64,000 nucleotides of DNA from positions 4,588,001 through 4,652,000 of the forward strand of contig NZ_CP053928.1 in the NCBI RefSeq assembly GCF_014108865.1, given 5' to 3'. How positions within the stretch are numbered: the first letter of the stretch is position 1; every line of letters begins with the position of its first letter. The position numbers were made by a program, and so were the translations under genes. Positions 26,580 through 35,271 of this stretch are shown piece after piece. The notes under the pieces were generated by a model that was not told the DNA's origin, made no database searches, and saw nothing but the letters and a program-made list of their open reading frames with translations. The DNA is from Nocardioides sp. WS12. GTDB lineage: Bacteria; Actinomycetota; Actinomycetes; Propionibacteriales; Nocardioidaceae.

Positions 26580-27632
26580 TCACGCGAGCGCCGCTCGCAA
26601 ACGGGCCGCGATGTCAGCGACATTGGCCGGAGCCTCGCGACCGACGCCGACCATGTTGAAGAACCCATGGATCATCGACGGGTAGCGCTGCGAGGTGACT
26701 TCGACACCGTGCTGGGCAAGGAGGGCGGCGTACGCCTCACCCTCGTCGCGCAGCGGATCGAACCCGGCCGTTGCCACAAATGCGGGAGCCAGCCCCGCAG
26801 GTAGATCGGTCCGGAGACCGGGCGATCCGAGAGGGGCGCTCCTTGCTTCCTCGTCCGGGAAGTACCAGTCGGAGAGCCGGTCCATCCCCTCCTTCGTCAG
26901 GTAGAAGCCGCCACCGTCGAACAGCTCCCTGCTCCGTGAGCGATGGACCCAGTCGACGGCCGGGTAGATCAGCATCTGGAAAGCCATCGGCAACCCGGCC
27001 TCTGCGACCTGGATCGCGGTCGTGGCCGACAGCATGCCGCCGGCGGAATCTCCACCGACAGCGAGACGGTCCGGGTCGGCGTCGAGCGAGTCGGCGTTCT
27101 TCACCATCCACTGATAGGCGGCGAAGCAGTCCTGCACAGCCGCCGGGTAGGGATTTTCGGGGGCGAGCCGGTAGTCGATGGACAACACCTGTACGCCGGA
27201 GCGCTCCGCCAGCACGCGGCAGGCCCCGTCGTGGCTGTCGATGTCACCGAGCGCCATGCCCCCGCCGTGGATGAACATCAGCGTCGGGATCGCGTCGGTG
27301 CCCAGGCGCTCGGTGGGGACGAACAGGCGCGCCGCCAGGGGTCCCTCGGCCCCGTCGACGGTGAGGTCGCGCACGGACCCGATCGGTTGCTGGCCGGCCA
27401 CCATCTTGCCCTGGGTCACCACGACGGGCCGGGCATCGACTGCCGACAGCCCGACACCCAACCCGGGTTGCCGGGTCAGCTTCTGCAGCTTGAGCAGCAT
27501 CTCGGTCTCGGCGGCGAGCGTCTGGCCATCCACCACGACCGGCTTGCCCAGCAGAGCTCTCTGGACGCGTTCGGGCAAGCTCAGCGCGGTGCGAAGGATG
27601 ACCGTCTCAACAGCGACCTTGAGTGCAGACAT
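26580..27632 (-). CDS. Alpha/beta hydrolase, hormone-sensitive-lipase family
   Basis: 350 residues from ATG 27632; the frame continues upstream into the next gene and is rejected. FIHGGGMALGD holds the HGGG oxyanion motif, AVGGDSAGGML the nucleophile GDSAG, FDPLRDEGEAY the acid Asp, and SMIHGFFNM the His. These mark a family IV esterase/lipase. N-terminal ~90 residues form the cap region. Likely intracellular; substrate unknown. Ten bases after the preceding gene, so possibly the end of the mscR operon. Confidence 0.92.
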   Translation of the reverse strand: MSALKVAVETVILRTALSLPERVQRALLGKPVVVDGQTLAAETEMLLKLQKLTRQPGLGVGLSAVDARPVVVTQGKMVAGQQPIGSVRDLTVDGAEGPLAARLFVPTERLGTDAIPTLMFIHGGGMALGDIDSHDGACRVLAERSGVQVLSIDYRLAPENPYPAAVQDCFAAYQWMVKNADSLDADPDRLAVGGDSAGGMLSATTAIQVAEAGLPMAFQMLIYPAVDWVHRSRSRELFDGGGFYLTKEGMDRLSDWYFPDEEARSAPLGSPGLRTDLPAGLAPAFVATAGFDPLRDEGEAYAALLAQHGVEVTSQRYPSMIHGFFNMVGVGREAPANVADIAARLRAALA

Positions 27633-27642
27633 GCGGGACAAA

Positions 27643-28263
27643 CTACCCGCGGCCGAGGGCCTCAGCCTCCGCACCGATCGTGGTGTCCGCGCCGTGGCCG
27701 GTGTGCACGACCGTTTCGTCCGGCAACGCGAACAGCGTCGCCCGGATCGAGGCCTCCAGCGTCGGTCGGTCGCTGAACGAACGACCGGTGGCACCGGGCC
27801 CGCCCTGGAACAGGGTGTCGCCGGTGAACACACACCTCAGGTCCGGCGCGTACAAGCACACCGACCCCGGCGCATGACCCGGTGTGTGCAGCACCCGGAG
27901 CGTCGTACCGGCGACCTCGAGGGTCTGCCCGTCCGACAGGTCCACGTCCCAGAGGTGGTCGAGGTGGGTCATCGTCCACAGCACCTTGTCATCGGGGTGC
28001 AACAGGATCGGCGCGATCACCAGCTCGCGGAGCTCGGGAGCGACCCGGATGTGGTCGTCGTGGGCGTGGGTGCAGACGATCGCCCTGACCTTGCGGGTCC
28101 CGACGACCGCGATGATGTCGTCGACCGAGTGCGGGGCGTCGATCACGATGCACTCCTCGTCGTCACCGATCACCCAGATGTTGTTCTCGACGTCGAAGGT
28201 CTCCCCGTCCAGGGAGAAGGTGCCGCTCGTGACGGCGTGGTCGACCCGCACCTGACCGGCCAT
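27643..28263 (-). CDS. Metallo-beta-lactamase-fold hydrolase, mscR partner
   Basis: 206 residues from ATG 28263, which overlaps the mscR stop (ATGA). THAHDDH is the di-metal motif, LHTPGHAPGS and FTGDTLFQGG supply the next His and Asp, and HTGHGADT the last His. Glyoxalase-II-like proteins of this type sit beside mycothiol-dependent formaldehyde dehydrogenase in actinobacteria. Hydrolysis of an S-acyl-mycothiol such as S-formylmycothiol is inferred from context. Confidence 0.88.
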   Translation of the reverse strand: MAGQVRVDHAVTSGTFSLDGETFDVENNIWVIGDDEECIVIDAPHSVDDIIAVVGTRKVRAIVCTHAHDDHIRVAPELRELVIAPILLHPDDKVLWTMTHLDHLWDVDLSDGQTLEVAGTTLRVLHTPGHAPGSVCLYAPDLRCVFTGDTLFQGGPGATGRSFSDRPTLEASIRATLFALPDETVVHTGHGADTTIGAEAEALGRG

Positions 28264-29372
28264 CAGAGCACGACCACCGAGCGCAGTACGTCGCCGTGGT
28301 GCATCTTGTCGAACGCCGCCTCGATCTCGTCGAGGCCGATCTCCTCGGACACGAACGCATCCAGGTCCAGGCGCCCCTGCCGGTACAGGTCGACCAGCAT
28401 CGGGAAGTCGCGACTGGGCAGGCAGTCGCCGTACCAACTGGACTTCAGGGACCCACCGCGTCCGAAGACGTCAATGAGCGGGATCTCGGGGATCTTCATG
28501 TCCGGAGTCGGTACGCCGACCAGGACCACTGTGCCCGCGAGGTCGCGGGCGTAGAACGCCTGCTTCCAGGTCTCCGGCCGGCCCACGGCCTCGATCACCA
28601 CGTCGGCGCCGTCCGCGCCGTCCGCGCCGTCGTAGGTCTCCGCACAGATCCGCTTGATCTCCTCGACCGGGTCGACCACCGAGGAGTCCACCGTGTGGGT
28701 GGCCCCCATCCGGCGAGCGGTCTCGAGCTTCTTCGCGTCGATGTCGACCGCGATGATCGGGCTGGCACCCGCCAGCGCCGAGCCGGCGATCGCAGCCACG
28801 CCGACGCCACCACAACCGAGCACAGCGACGCTCTTGCCGCGGGTCACCGCTCCGGTGTTGATCGCCGCACCGATGCCGGCCATCACGCCACAGCCCAGCA
28901 GGCCGACGGCCGCGGGACGAGCCTGCGGGTCGACCTTCGTGCACTGGCCCGCAGCCACCAGCGTCTTCTCGGCGAACGCGCCGATACCCAGCGCGGGAGA
29001 GAGCTCGGTCCCGTCCTCGAGCGTCATCTTCTGCTTCGCGTTGTGCGTGTTGAAGCAGTACTGCGGCTCCCCACGTCGGCACGCTCGGCAGTCGCCGCAG
29101 ACCGCGCGCCAGTTCAGGACCACGAAGTCGCCCGGCGCCACGCCGGTGACCTCGGGACCCACGGCCTCCACGACCCCGGAGGCCTCATGGCCCAACAAGA
29201 ACGGGAAGTCGTCGTTGATGCCGCCCTCCCGGTAGTGCAGATCCGTGTGGCACACCCCGCACGTCAACACCTTGACCACGGCCTCGCCCGGACCCGGGTC
29301 CGGGACGTTGATCAACGCGATCTCGACCGGCGCTCCCTTGCTACGAGCGATGACGGCGCGGACCTGCTGCAT
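28263..29372 (-). CDS. S-(hydroxymethyl)mycothiol dehydrogenase
   Basis: 369 residues from ATG 29372 with AGGAGGCATC upstream. A class III zinc alcohol dehydrogenase of the mycothiol (MscR) type: CGVCHTDLHYREGGIND and GHEASGVVE bind catalytic zinc, CGDCRACRRGEPQYC the structural zinc, and VLGCGGVGVAAI the NAD. KSSWYGDCLPSRDFP is a characteristic block. It oxidises the formaldehyde-mycothiol adduct for detoxification. A short GADGADGAD run (DNA period 9, near 28605-28632) lies within the nucleotide domain and may be a recent slippage expansion. Confidence 0.92.
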   Translation of the reverse strand: MQQVRAVIARSKGAPVEIALINVPDPGPGEAVVKVLTCGVCHTDLHYREGGINDDFPFLLGHEASGVVEAVGPEVTGVAPGDFVVLNWRAVCGDCRACRRGEPQYCFNTHNAKQKMTLEDGTELSPALGIGAFAEKTLVAAGQCTKVDPQARPAAVGLLGCGVMAGIGAAINTGAVTRGKSVAVLGCGGVGVAAIAGSALAGASPIIAVDIDAKKLETARRMGATHTVDSSVVDPVEEIKRICAETYDGADGADGADVVIEAVGRPETWKQAFYARDLAGTVVLVGVPTPDMKIPEIPLIDVFGRGGSLKSSWYGDCLPSRDFPMLVDLYRQGRLDLDAFVSEEIGLDEIEAAFDKMHHGDVLRSVVVL

Positions 29373-29429
29373 GATGCCTCCTGCACGGTGATGAGCTGAA
29401 TCACCACCGTAGCGGCCGAGCGGCAACCG

Positions 29430-30029
29430 CTACTTCCACTCCACGCTGGCGAGCACCGCGTCGAAGATCTCGACAGCCGTGGCGGGGTCGAAGGTCTCCG
29501 GGTGGTTGAGGTCGAGCGTCACCAGTCGGCCGTTGTGCAGGGTGCCGAATTCCAGCAACAGCGTCTGATTGCGCTTCCCCCCGATCACGAACCCTTCGAC
29601 GCCCGCGACGGTCCGGTTGGCCGTCCGTCGGTACGTCGCGGAGGTGTCCTCGTTCCACGTGTCGAGCGTGATGTCGGCGGCCTCTTCGAGCGAGCCGCTG
29701 TCCCAGAGGACATCGTGCGAACTGATGTCCAGCACTCCCCCGTCGATGACGGCCGTGGCGAGGATCGAATCGCCACTGTCGTCGATCAGCCAGTCGTACT
29801 CAGCAGGCACCCGGAACTTCACGGTGTTCTTCAACTGGACCTGCTCGCCGCCGGCCGCACTGGCGCTGACGCCGGGGGTGCCCTTCGTCGCGTCGGTTGC
29901 CGACGGCGTACTCGATGACTCCGTGGTTGCGCGCGTCGTCGGCGAGGCGGGCTCGTCGTCGGAGGTGCAGGCGCCGAGGGCCGCAGCGACGACCATGAAC
30001 AACGATGCAGCGAGGACCCGAGAGTGCAT
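29430..30029 (-). CDS. Putative lipoprotein, PsbP/LpqN-like
   Basis: 199 residues. The signal peptide ends in lipobox LGAC (Cys about 20), followed by a Ser/Thr-rich linker to about residue 55. The remainder (NTVKFRVPAEYDWLIDDSGD, VAGVEGFVIGG, LVTLDLNHPE, IFDAVLASVEW) looks like the small alpha/beta PsbP/Mog1-type fold of mycobacterial LpqN-like lipoproteins. That assignment is tentative. Membrane-anchored outside the cell; divergent from the WXG-like pair. Confidence 0.75.
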   Translation of the reverse strand: MHSRVLAASLFMVVAAALGACTSDDEPASPTTRATTESSSTPSATDATKGTPGVSASAAGGEQVQLKNTVKFRVPAEYDWLIDDSGDSILATAVIDGGVLDISSHDVLWDSGSLEEAADITLDTWNEDTSATYRRTANRTVAGVEGFVIGGKRNQTLLLEFGTLHNGRLVTLDLNHPETFDPATAVEIFDAVLASVEWK

Positions 30030-30126
30030 GGGCAGCAGCCTATCGACGCCATCGGTTTCACCCTGCCGTCGTCCGGGTAGCCATGGAGGCAGTCACCTCC
30101 ACAACTCGGGCGAAGGATCGTTCAGC

Positions 30127-30567
30127 ATGGCGCTTCTGGATCTTGCAGGCTTCACCCAGGCAGACCTCGCCTCCGCCGGACCGCGGGAGCTCAGGGTCGT
30201 CGAGAGCGAGATCACCAAGGTGATCAAGGTTCTCAACGAGGAGTTGAGCAATCTCAAGGAAGTCGACTTCCCGGTGAAGGGACACATCTCCGGGCGCGCG
30301 TTCGGCGGCGGCCCGCCCTCACCCCTGCTGGCCGATCATCACGAGCGCGCCCACCGCGTCGTGGTCGACACCCTCGTCGACCTCCGCAAGGACCTGCGCG
30401 ACTTCCGTACTGCGGTTCGTGAGGCGCGCGACCTGATCCGCAACAAGGACGAGGAAGCGGTCGGCGAGATCCAGCTGGTACTGGCCAAGACCGAGAGCAT
30501 CGACCTCGGAGCCAATGCGTACCTGAACGCCCAGGTCGAGCACCAGAACGACGGAGGGACCAACTGA
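30127..30567 (+). CDS. Helical WXG100-like protein
   Basis: 146 residues from ATG 30127; the upstream open frame overlaps the divergent lipoprotein and is rejected. Predicted nearly all helix with heptad-like stretches (LRVVESEITKVIKVLNEEL and TLVDLRKDLRDFRTAVREA). No signal peptide, no clear WXG. It overlaps the next gene by one base (TGATG), so both are probably made together. Type VII secretion substrates often come as such pairs; this is inference. Confidence 0.72.
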   Translation: MALLDLAGFTQADLASAGPRELRVVESEITKVIKVLNEELSNLKEVDFPVKGHISGRAFGGGPPSPLLADHHERAHRVVVDTLVDLRKDLRDFRTAVREARDLIRNKDEEAVGEIQLVLAKTESIDLGANAYLNAQVEHQNDGGTN

Positions 30568-31729
30568 TGGCCGGCGAGAACCTGCACCGCCTGCAGCGCT
30601 GGACCGCGGGCATGGACACCGATGACGTGCTGGAGGCGCGCGGCGCGTGGCACCGGGGGGCCGCGTCGCTGACCGACGTCCGACGGACGTTGAAGAAGGC
30701 CGCGCGCGATGTCGGCGACGGCTTCGGCGAGGAGTCCGGTGTCGCCGACTCTGCCGCCCGGGCGTTCCGCCTGGTCGCCCGGCGCCTCAAGGACAAGGAG
30801 GCGAAGATGATCCGGGCAGCCGACGTCCTGCTGTCCGTCCACACGGCGATGATCGATGCCCAGAACGCCCAGAACGCCACGCCGGAGCGCCCCTCGGACA
30901 CTCCCCCCAAGCTCGAACAGTTCCCCGGCCTCCCCGTCGAGGCCACCTTCGAGTACGCCGTCGCGACGGCGCAGTACAACGTCGGCGTGATCGCCTACAA
31001 CAACGCGGATCAGGATGCTGCGGTGAAGCTCGCCAGGCTCAACGACGCGTACTCCGAGGCGATCCTGGTCATGAAGACGATCCACGGCGATCCCAAGCTG
31101 CCCGTCGTGGTCGGCAGCGACATCGAGCCGAACGTCGATCCGCTCGACCCCGTCAAGCCGGTGGTCTGGCCCCACCTCCCCCACCTCCCCCGCCGCCCCC
31201 GCCCCCCCCCCCGCCGCCGCCTCCGCCCCCGCCGCCTCCGCCCGTGTGGCCACCGGTGATCGAGCCGGTGCCCATCGACCCGGTGGATCCGGTCGATCCC
31301 GTGGACCCGGTGGACCCGACCGCCCCGGGGCTCCCCGGCGGCCTCACCCACCCCGGCGTGATCGGCGGCGGTCTGGCTGCGGCCGGCCTCGCCGGCCCGG
31401 GCGCCATCAACGGTGTCCGCAACCTCCTCGGGCGCGGCGGACCGTCCAGCGGCGTCGGTGCCATCGGCAGCACGGGCCGTACGGGCGCACCCGGCTCACT
31501 CGGGCGTTCGGGCGCAGCACCGGGCGGAGCGACGGGCCGCAGTGGCGGTGCGGCACCCGGTGGCGGTGCCCGTGGAGGACGCGGTGGAGCGGGCGGCCGC
31601 GGTGGCATCGGTACCTCGGGTGGAGCACGCCGCAAGCGCAACGACGACCCGTCGCAGCACCAGGACCACTTCGACGACGGCGAGGACTGGATCGACGACG
31701 AGGGCACCGGGCCCGGCGTCCTCGGTTGA
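30567..31729 (+). CDS. WXG100-like, polyproline and Gly-rich protein, frameshifted
   Basis: The first frame (ATG 30567, MAGENLHRLQRW) encodes about 200 helical residues with WHRG in a WXG-like position, then reaches VVWP at 31164-31172 and stops at 31259 after Arg-rich nonsense. From 31173 on, the -1 frame reads about 25 consecutive prolines, VWPPVIEP, five D-P-(V/T) repeats, a Gly/Arg-rich stretch, and an acidic end (DDGEDWIDDEG) at 31729. The composition says these are one protein of about 387 residues split by a missing C. The 11-C run at 31202-31212 is another possible slip point. It may be sequencing error, phase variation or programmed slippage. Confidence 0.68.
31202..31212 (+). repeat. 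Homopolymer run of 11 C
   Basis: Eleven C in the polyproline tract of the frameshifted gene; a -1 slip here also joins the two frames. Confidence 0.9.
31277..31321 (+). repeat. 9-bp tandem repeat coding Asp-Pro-Val
   Basis: GACCCGGTG and close variants five times in a row (the last ends ACC), giving DPV four times and DPT once, just after the polyproline tract. Confidence 0.85.
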
Positions 31730-31733
31730 GGCG

Positions 31734-32795
31734 TCAGCCCGCCAGGACGTCGGTGACCGGCCGGCTCGAATCTGCCGGCAGGTCGAGCGGGGACGGCTGA
31801 CGTCCTCGTTCGACCATCGTCGCGCCCAGGGCAGCGACCATGGCGCCGTTGTCGGTGCACAGTCCGGGCCGGGGCACCCGCACTCGAATGCCGAGCTTGC
31901 CGGCGCGCTCCTCGGCCATCGCGCGCAGGCGCGAGTTCGCGGCGACGCCGCCGCCGATCATCAGGTCCTCGATGCCTTCGGCCTTGGCGGCGTCGAGGGC
32001 CTTGCGTACGAGGACGTCGCAGACGGCTTCCTGGAACGACGCGGCGACGTCGGCGACCGGCACCGGTTCGCCGCTCCGCTCGCGCGCCTCCACCCAGCGG
32101 GCGACGGAGGTCTTGAGTCCCGAGAACGAGAAGTCGAAGCGGTGTCGCTCGAGGTCGCGGCGGGTCGACAGGCCACGCGGGAAGTCGATGGCGATCCGGT
32201 CACCCTCGCGGGCGACCCGGTCGATGTGAGGACCGCCGGGGAACGGCAGGCCGAGCAGCCGGGCGACCTTGTCGAAGGCCTCGCCGGCGGCGTCGTCGAT
32301 GGTGGCGCCCATCGGGTCGATGCCGCCGTTGTGCCCGGTGATGTCGGTGACCCTGAGCAGGCTGGAGTGCCCGCCGGACACGAGCAGCGCCAGACAGGGC
32401 TCCGGCAGCGGACCGTGTTCGAGCTGGTCGACGGCGACGTGGGCAGCGAGGTGGTTGACGCCGTAGATCGGCAGGCCCAGGCCCAGGGCCAGCGCCTTGG
32501 CCGCAGCGACGCCCACCAGCAGCGCGCCCGCCAGGCCGGGGCCGTGGGTCACCGCGATCGCGTCGACGTCGGCCAGTTGGATGCCGGCCGTGTCACAGGC
32601 CCGCTGGATCGTGGGGACCATCGCCTCGAGGTGGGCGCGGCTGGCCACCTCGGGTACGACGCCGCCGAAGCGTGCGTGCTCCTCGACGCTGCTGGCGACC
32701 GCATCGGCCAGCAGGGTGTGGCCCCGCACGATGCCGACACCGGTCTCGTCGCAGGAGGTCTCGATGCCGAGGACCAGCGGCTCGTCGCGAATCAC
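31734..32795 (-). CDS. tsaD: tRNA t6A37 synthesis threonylcarbamoyltransferase
   Basis: 353 residues from GTG 32795, overlapping the rimI stop (GTGA). It transfers threonylcarbamoyl to A37 of ANN-decoding tRNAs. VLGIETSCDETGVGIV opens the ASKHA fold, GVNHLAAHVAVD supplies the metal-binding His pair, and LLVSGGHSSLL, FSGLKTSVARW and IGGGVAANSRLR are diagnostic. The longer frame to 33305 only reads through rimI and is rejected. Last gene of tsaB-rimI-tsaD; four bases from the convergent WXG-like gene. Confidence 0.97.
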   Translation of the reverse strand: MIRDEPLVLGIETSCDETGVGIVRGHTLLADAVASSVEEHARFGGVVPEVASRAHLEAMVPTIQRACDTAGIQLADVDAIAVTHGPGLAGALLVGVAAAKALALGLGLPIYGVNHLAAHVAVDQLEHGPLPEPCLALLVSGGHSSLLRVTDITGHNGGIDPMGATIDDAAGEAFDKVARLLGLPFPGGPHIDRVAREGDRIAIDFPRGLSTRRDLERHRFDFSFSGLKTSVARWVEARERSGEPVPVADVAASFQEAVCDVLVRKALDAAKAEGIEDLMIGGGVAANSRLRAMAEERAGKLGIRVRVPRPGLCTDNGAMVAALGATMVERGRQPSPLDLPADSSRPVTDVLAG

Positions 32796-33250
32796 GGGAC
32801 CATTGTGACGGGTGCCGTCAGCACGAGGGCCGTGGTGCCGTCCCGGTAGTAGCGAGCCCGCTTGCCGAGCTCGGTGAAACCGTGGCGTTCGTAGAAGCCG
32901 CGGGCCTCGATGTTGTCCTCGCGGACCTCGAGCAGCACCTGGTTCGCGCCGCCCTCCGCAGCCTGCGCGTGGACGGCGGCCAGCAATGCCGTGGCGATCC
33001 CCGACCGCCGAAGCGTCGGGAGTACGGCGATCCGCTGCAACTCGGCGACGTCGACAACACTCACGACGGCGTAGCCGGCGAACGCGCCCGCGAGGTCGGC
33101 GACGACGTACGACACCGTGGGCAGGGAGCCGCTGACTCCCTCGGCGACGAGGTTCGTCGACCACGGGTCGAGCGGGAACGCCTCGGCTTCCAGATCGACG
33201 ATGGAGGGCACGTCCGCGGCGACAGCCGCACGGACGACCGACGACGTCAC
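32792..33250 (-). CDS. rimI: Ribosomal-protein-S18-alanine N-acetyltransferase type GNAT
   Basis: 152 residues. DVPSIVDLEAEAFPLDPWS, the acetyl-CoA loop RRSGIATALLAAV (about 83-95) and LLEVREDNIEARGFYERHGF are RimI hallmarks. Position between tsaB and tsaD, with 4-base overlaps on both sides, is the usual one. In actinobacteria the true target is uncertain. Confidence 0.93.
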   Translation of the reverse strand: MTSSVVRAAVAADVPSIVDLEAEAFPLDPWSTNLVAEGVSGSLPTVSYVVADLAGAFAGYAVVSVVDVAELQRIAVLPTLRRSGIATALLAAVHAQAAEGGANQVLLEVREDNIEARGFYERHGFTELGKRARYYRDGTTALVLTAPVTMVP

Positions 33251-33906
33251 TTCGCCGGCGCTCCGTCGGGCAGCACGGCCTTGGCGGCACGCGGGATCTC
33301 GGCATCGGGACGCCGCAGGTAGAGCGGCTCGGGCCCGAGCACCTCCACCTGGTGCGCGATCACGGCTCGGGCCAGCCAGGCGGCGTCCGGTCGCAGCGGC
33401 GTTCGCGCGTTCGGGAAGGCGTCCGGATAGAGCGCCGCACCTTCGCCGACGACCGGCAGGTCCGTGGCGAGCACAGCAGGCCGCTCCACGACCGGCGCAC
33501 TCTGCCTGCGGCCGTTGCCGTCGTACGACGCCAGGTAGACCTCCTTGCGTCGCGCGTCCGTGGCGACGAGGAAGTCGCCGTCCACCACGCCCGTGGCAAC
33601 GGCCTCGGCGGCGAGGGCGTCGAGCGAGCAGACCCCGTGGACCGGGACGTCGAGCACGTGCGCCAGTGTCCGGGCGGTGACCAGGCCGACCCGCAGCCCG
33701 GTGAACGGGCCGGGACCGACGCCGACGGCGATGCCCGTCACGCCGCCCGGCGTGATGCCGGCGGCGGCGAGGACCTGCTCGATGAGCGGCGCCAGTTGTT
33801 CGCCGTGCCGCATCCCGATCTCCGAGGTCGCGGCAGCGACCACCTCGGTCCCGTCATGCAGGGCGACGGTGACCGACGGCGACGCAGTGTCGAAGGCGAG
33901 CAGCAC
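33247..33906 (-). CDS. tsaB: t6A synthesis dimerisation subunit TsaB
   Basis: 219 residues from GTG 33906. LLAFDTASPSVTVALHDG and the block GVTGIAVGVGPGPFTGLRVG are the inactive TsaD-like fold of TsaB, which scaffolds TsaD and TsaE. Overlaps rimI by four bases. Directly upstream is a GH16 gene in place of tsaE. Confidence 0.95.
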   Translation of the reverse strand: MLLAFDTASPSVTVALHDGTEVVAAATSEIGMRHGEQLAPLIEQVLAAAGITPGGVTGIAVGVGPGPFTGLRVGLVTARTLAHVLDVPVHGVCSLDALAAEAVATGVVDGDFLVATDARRKEVYLASYDGNGRRQSAPVVERPAVLATDLPVVGEGAALYPDAFPNARTPLRPDAAWLARAVIAHQVEVLGPEPLYLRRPDAEIPRAAKAVLPDGAPAK

Positions 33907-33939
33907 GGCGTCGAGGCTACCGGCCCACCCGGGCCGGCC

Positions 33940-35103
33940 TCACTGCCAGGCGCGGACCCAGTCCACTTCGACCGTCGCTGCGTTGGCCGTCTGCTCGGTC
34001 GGGGCGTTCCAGCTGGAACCCCAGACCTGCGTCACGATGAGGTTGAAGGGCTTGTCGAACGGCTGCGGCCGGGTCAGGCCCAGCGGGTTCCAGATGTGCG
34101 AGAAGCAGAGCTTGCCGTCGTAGAAGAACCGCATCACCTGCGTGGTCCACTCCACCGCGTAGGTGTGGAACGCACTGCCGGACGTCGGCATCGCACAGTT
34201 GGCACCGGTGCTCAGCAGGGGCACTTCGCCGGAGTAGTGCACCGAGGGGTACATGTTGCTGGGGCGGGCGCTGAACCACTCGGCGACGTCGATCTCCCCG
34301 GAGAGCGGCCAGCGGCCGTACGCGCTGGCCTGGGGGAACAGCCACAGGGCCGAGTGCGCACCGGGGATCCCGGCGCCGGACGGCATCTTCGCCCGGAACT
34401 CGAAGCGACCGTAGGCCTGCCCGAATCGGTCCCGTGTCGTCACGGTGCCGGCCGTGGACGTGGTCGGGAAGTCGCCGTACGGGCTCGGACAGGTGAACTC
34501 CTCGAGCTGCCGGCGCGCCGACACCCGCAGTGTTCCGGACGCAACTGCGATCGTCGACGAATCGTTGACGTAGCAGTCCCGGTTGCCGCTGGTCATTCCG
34601 CTGTACGACGTCTCCTGGACCAACCACTTGCTGGTGTCGAGCGCCTCCCCGTCGAACTCGTCGCGGAAGGTGCAGGCGTAGTAGGTCCCGTCGGCGCGAC
34701 GCGGCCGCACGCCGCAGGCATCGGTGGGGGCAGGAGCCGGCTTTGCCACGGGCGTGACGACCTTGCGGGGGCCGACCTGCCGGACGGCACTGGCCCGGCC
34801 ACGGGAGACGACCCGGTACTTGCTCGTCCGCGTCGGGTAGTGGGTGGCGATCCGGTAGGCGCCCGAGCGCGAGGCGCGCGTCTTGCGGAGCGTGACCCAG
34901 CGGGTCGATCCGCGGACCTGCAGCCGGACGACGGCCCGCGGCGCTGCGCGACCGGTGAAGAGCACCGAGGTCGCCCGTTCGACGGGGCGGTCGAGAGCCG
35001 GCGACTTCTGGCGTGCTGCGGCCGCCTGATCGAGCGGCAGTCCGAGCGCGGCGAGGCACGACAACGCCACGACCAGCGCCCGCCACCGCGTCACGAAACC
35101 CAT
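33940..35103 (-). CDS. Secreted glycoside hydrolase family 16 protein
   Basis: 387 residues. Signal peptide WRALVVALSCLAALGLPL..AAA; a basic ~90-residue linker module (VRLQVRGSTRWVTLRKT); catalytic domain from about 125. GEIDVAEW gives E270, D272 and E275 as the family nucleophile, assisting Asp and acid/base. Ends VEVDWVRAW. The layout (CGV/CGT..DG-T-Y/LW-C-F-EF) parallels the GH16 at 11789, so both act on related extracellular beta-glucans or galactans. It interrupts tsaE-tsaB. GGGAG-type ribosome site upstream. Confidence 0.9.
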   Translation of the reverse strand: MGFVTRWRALVVALSCLAALGLPLDQAAAARQKSPALDRPVERATSVLFTGRAAPRAVVRLQVRGSTRWVTLRKTRASRSGAYRIATHYPTRTSKYRVVSRGRASAVRQVGPRKVVTPVAKPAPAPTDACGVRPRRADGTYYACTFRDEFDGEALDTSKWLVQETSYSGMTSGNRDCYVNDSSTIAVASGTLRVSARRQLEEFTCPSPYGDFPTTSTAGTVTTRDRFGQAYGRFEFRAKMPSGAGIPGAHSALWLFPQASAYGRWPLSGEIDVAEWFSARPSNMYPSVHYSGEVPLLSTGANCAMPTSGSAFHTYAVEWTTQVMRFFYDGKLCFSHIWNPLGLTRPQPFDKPFNLIVTQVWGSSWNAPTEQTANAATVEVDWVRAWQ

Positions 35104-35123
35104 CCGCTCCCACTCCCCTTGAC

Positions 35124-35136
35124 CCTCGATTCGAGG
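35124..35136. promoter_or_regulatory. Palindrome CCTCGA-T-TCGAGG upstream of GH16
   Basis: A perfect 13-bp palindrome about 20 bases upstream of the ATG at 35103, in a 167-bp space between GH16 and the GNAT-TsaE gene; an operator candidate. No regulator can be named. Confidence 0.35.
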
Positions 35137-35215
35137 CTAGGAGCGGGAGATGGTTCGGCGGCACCTGCGCCCAGACGGACCACGCATGGTCATCAAGGGC
35201 GAGAATCTGGGACTG

Positions 35216-35271
35216 GGTCCCGGGACTTCTGCGGCGAGGGTCCCAACTGGAGCCCGCCAGAGACCGGGACC
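35216..35271 (-). terminator. Long-range hairpin after GNAT-TsaE
   Basis: GGTCCCGG (35216-35223) pairs with CCGGGACC (35264-35271) at the stop codon, with inner GGGAC/GTCCC pairing. No T-run. It could end the upstream operon before GH16. Confidence 0.35.

Noticed and set aside
31140..31320. Proline and DPV repeats as a CRISPR-like array
   Set aside because: Units are too short, coding and without unique spacers.
31734..33305. Longer tsaD frame starting at 33305
   Set aside because: Extra residues run through rimI out of frame; GTG 32795 gives the normal N-terminus.
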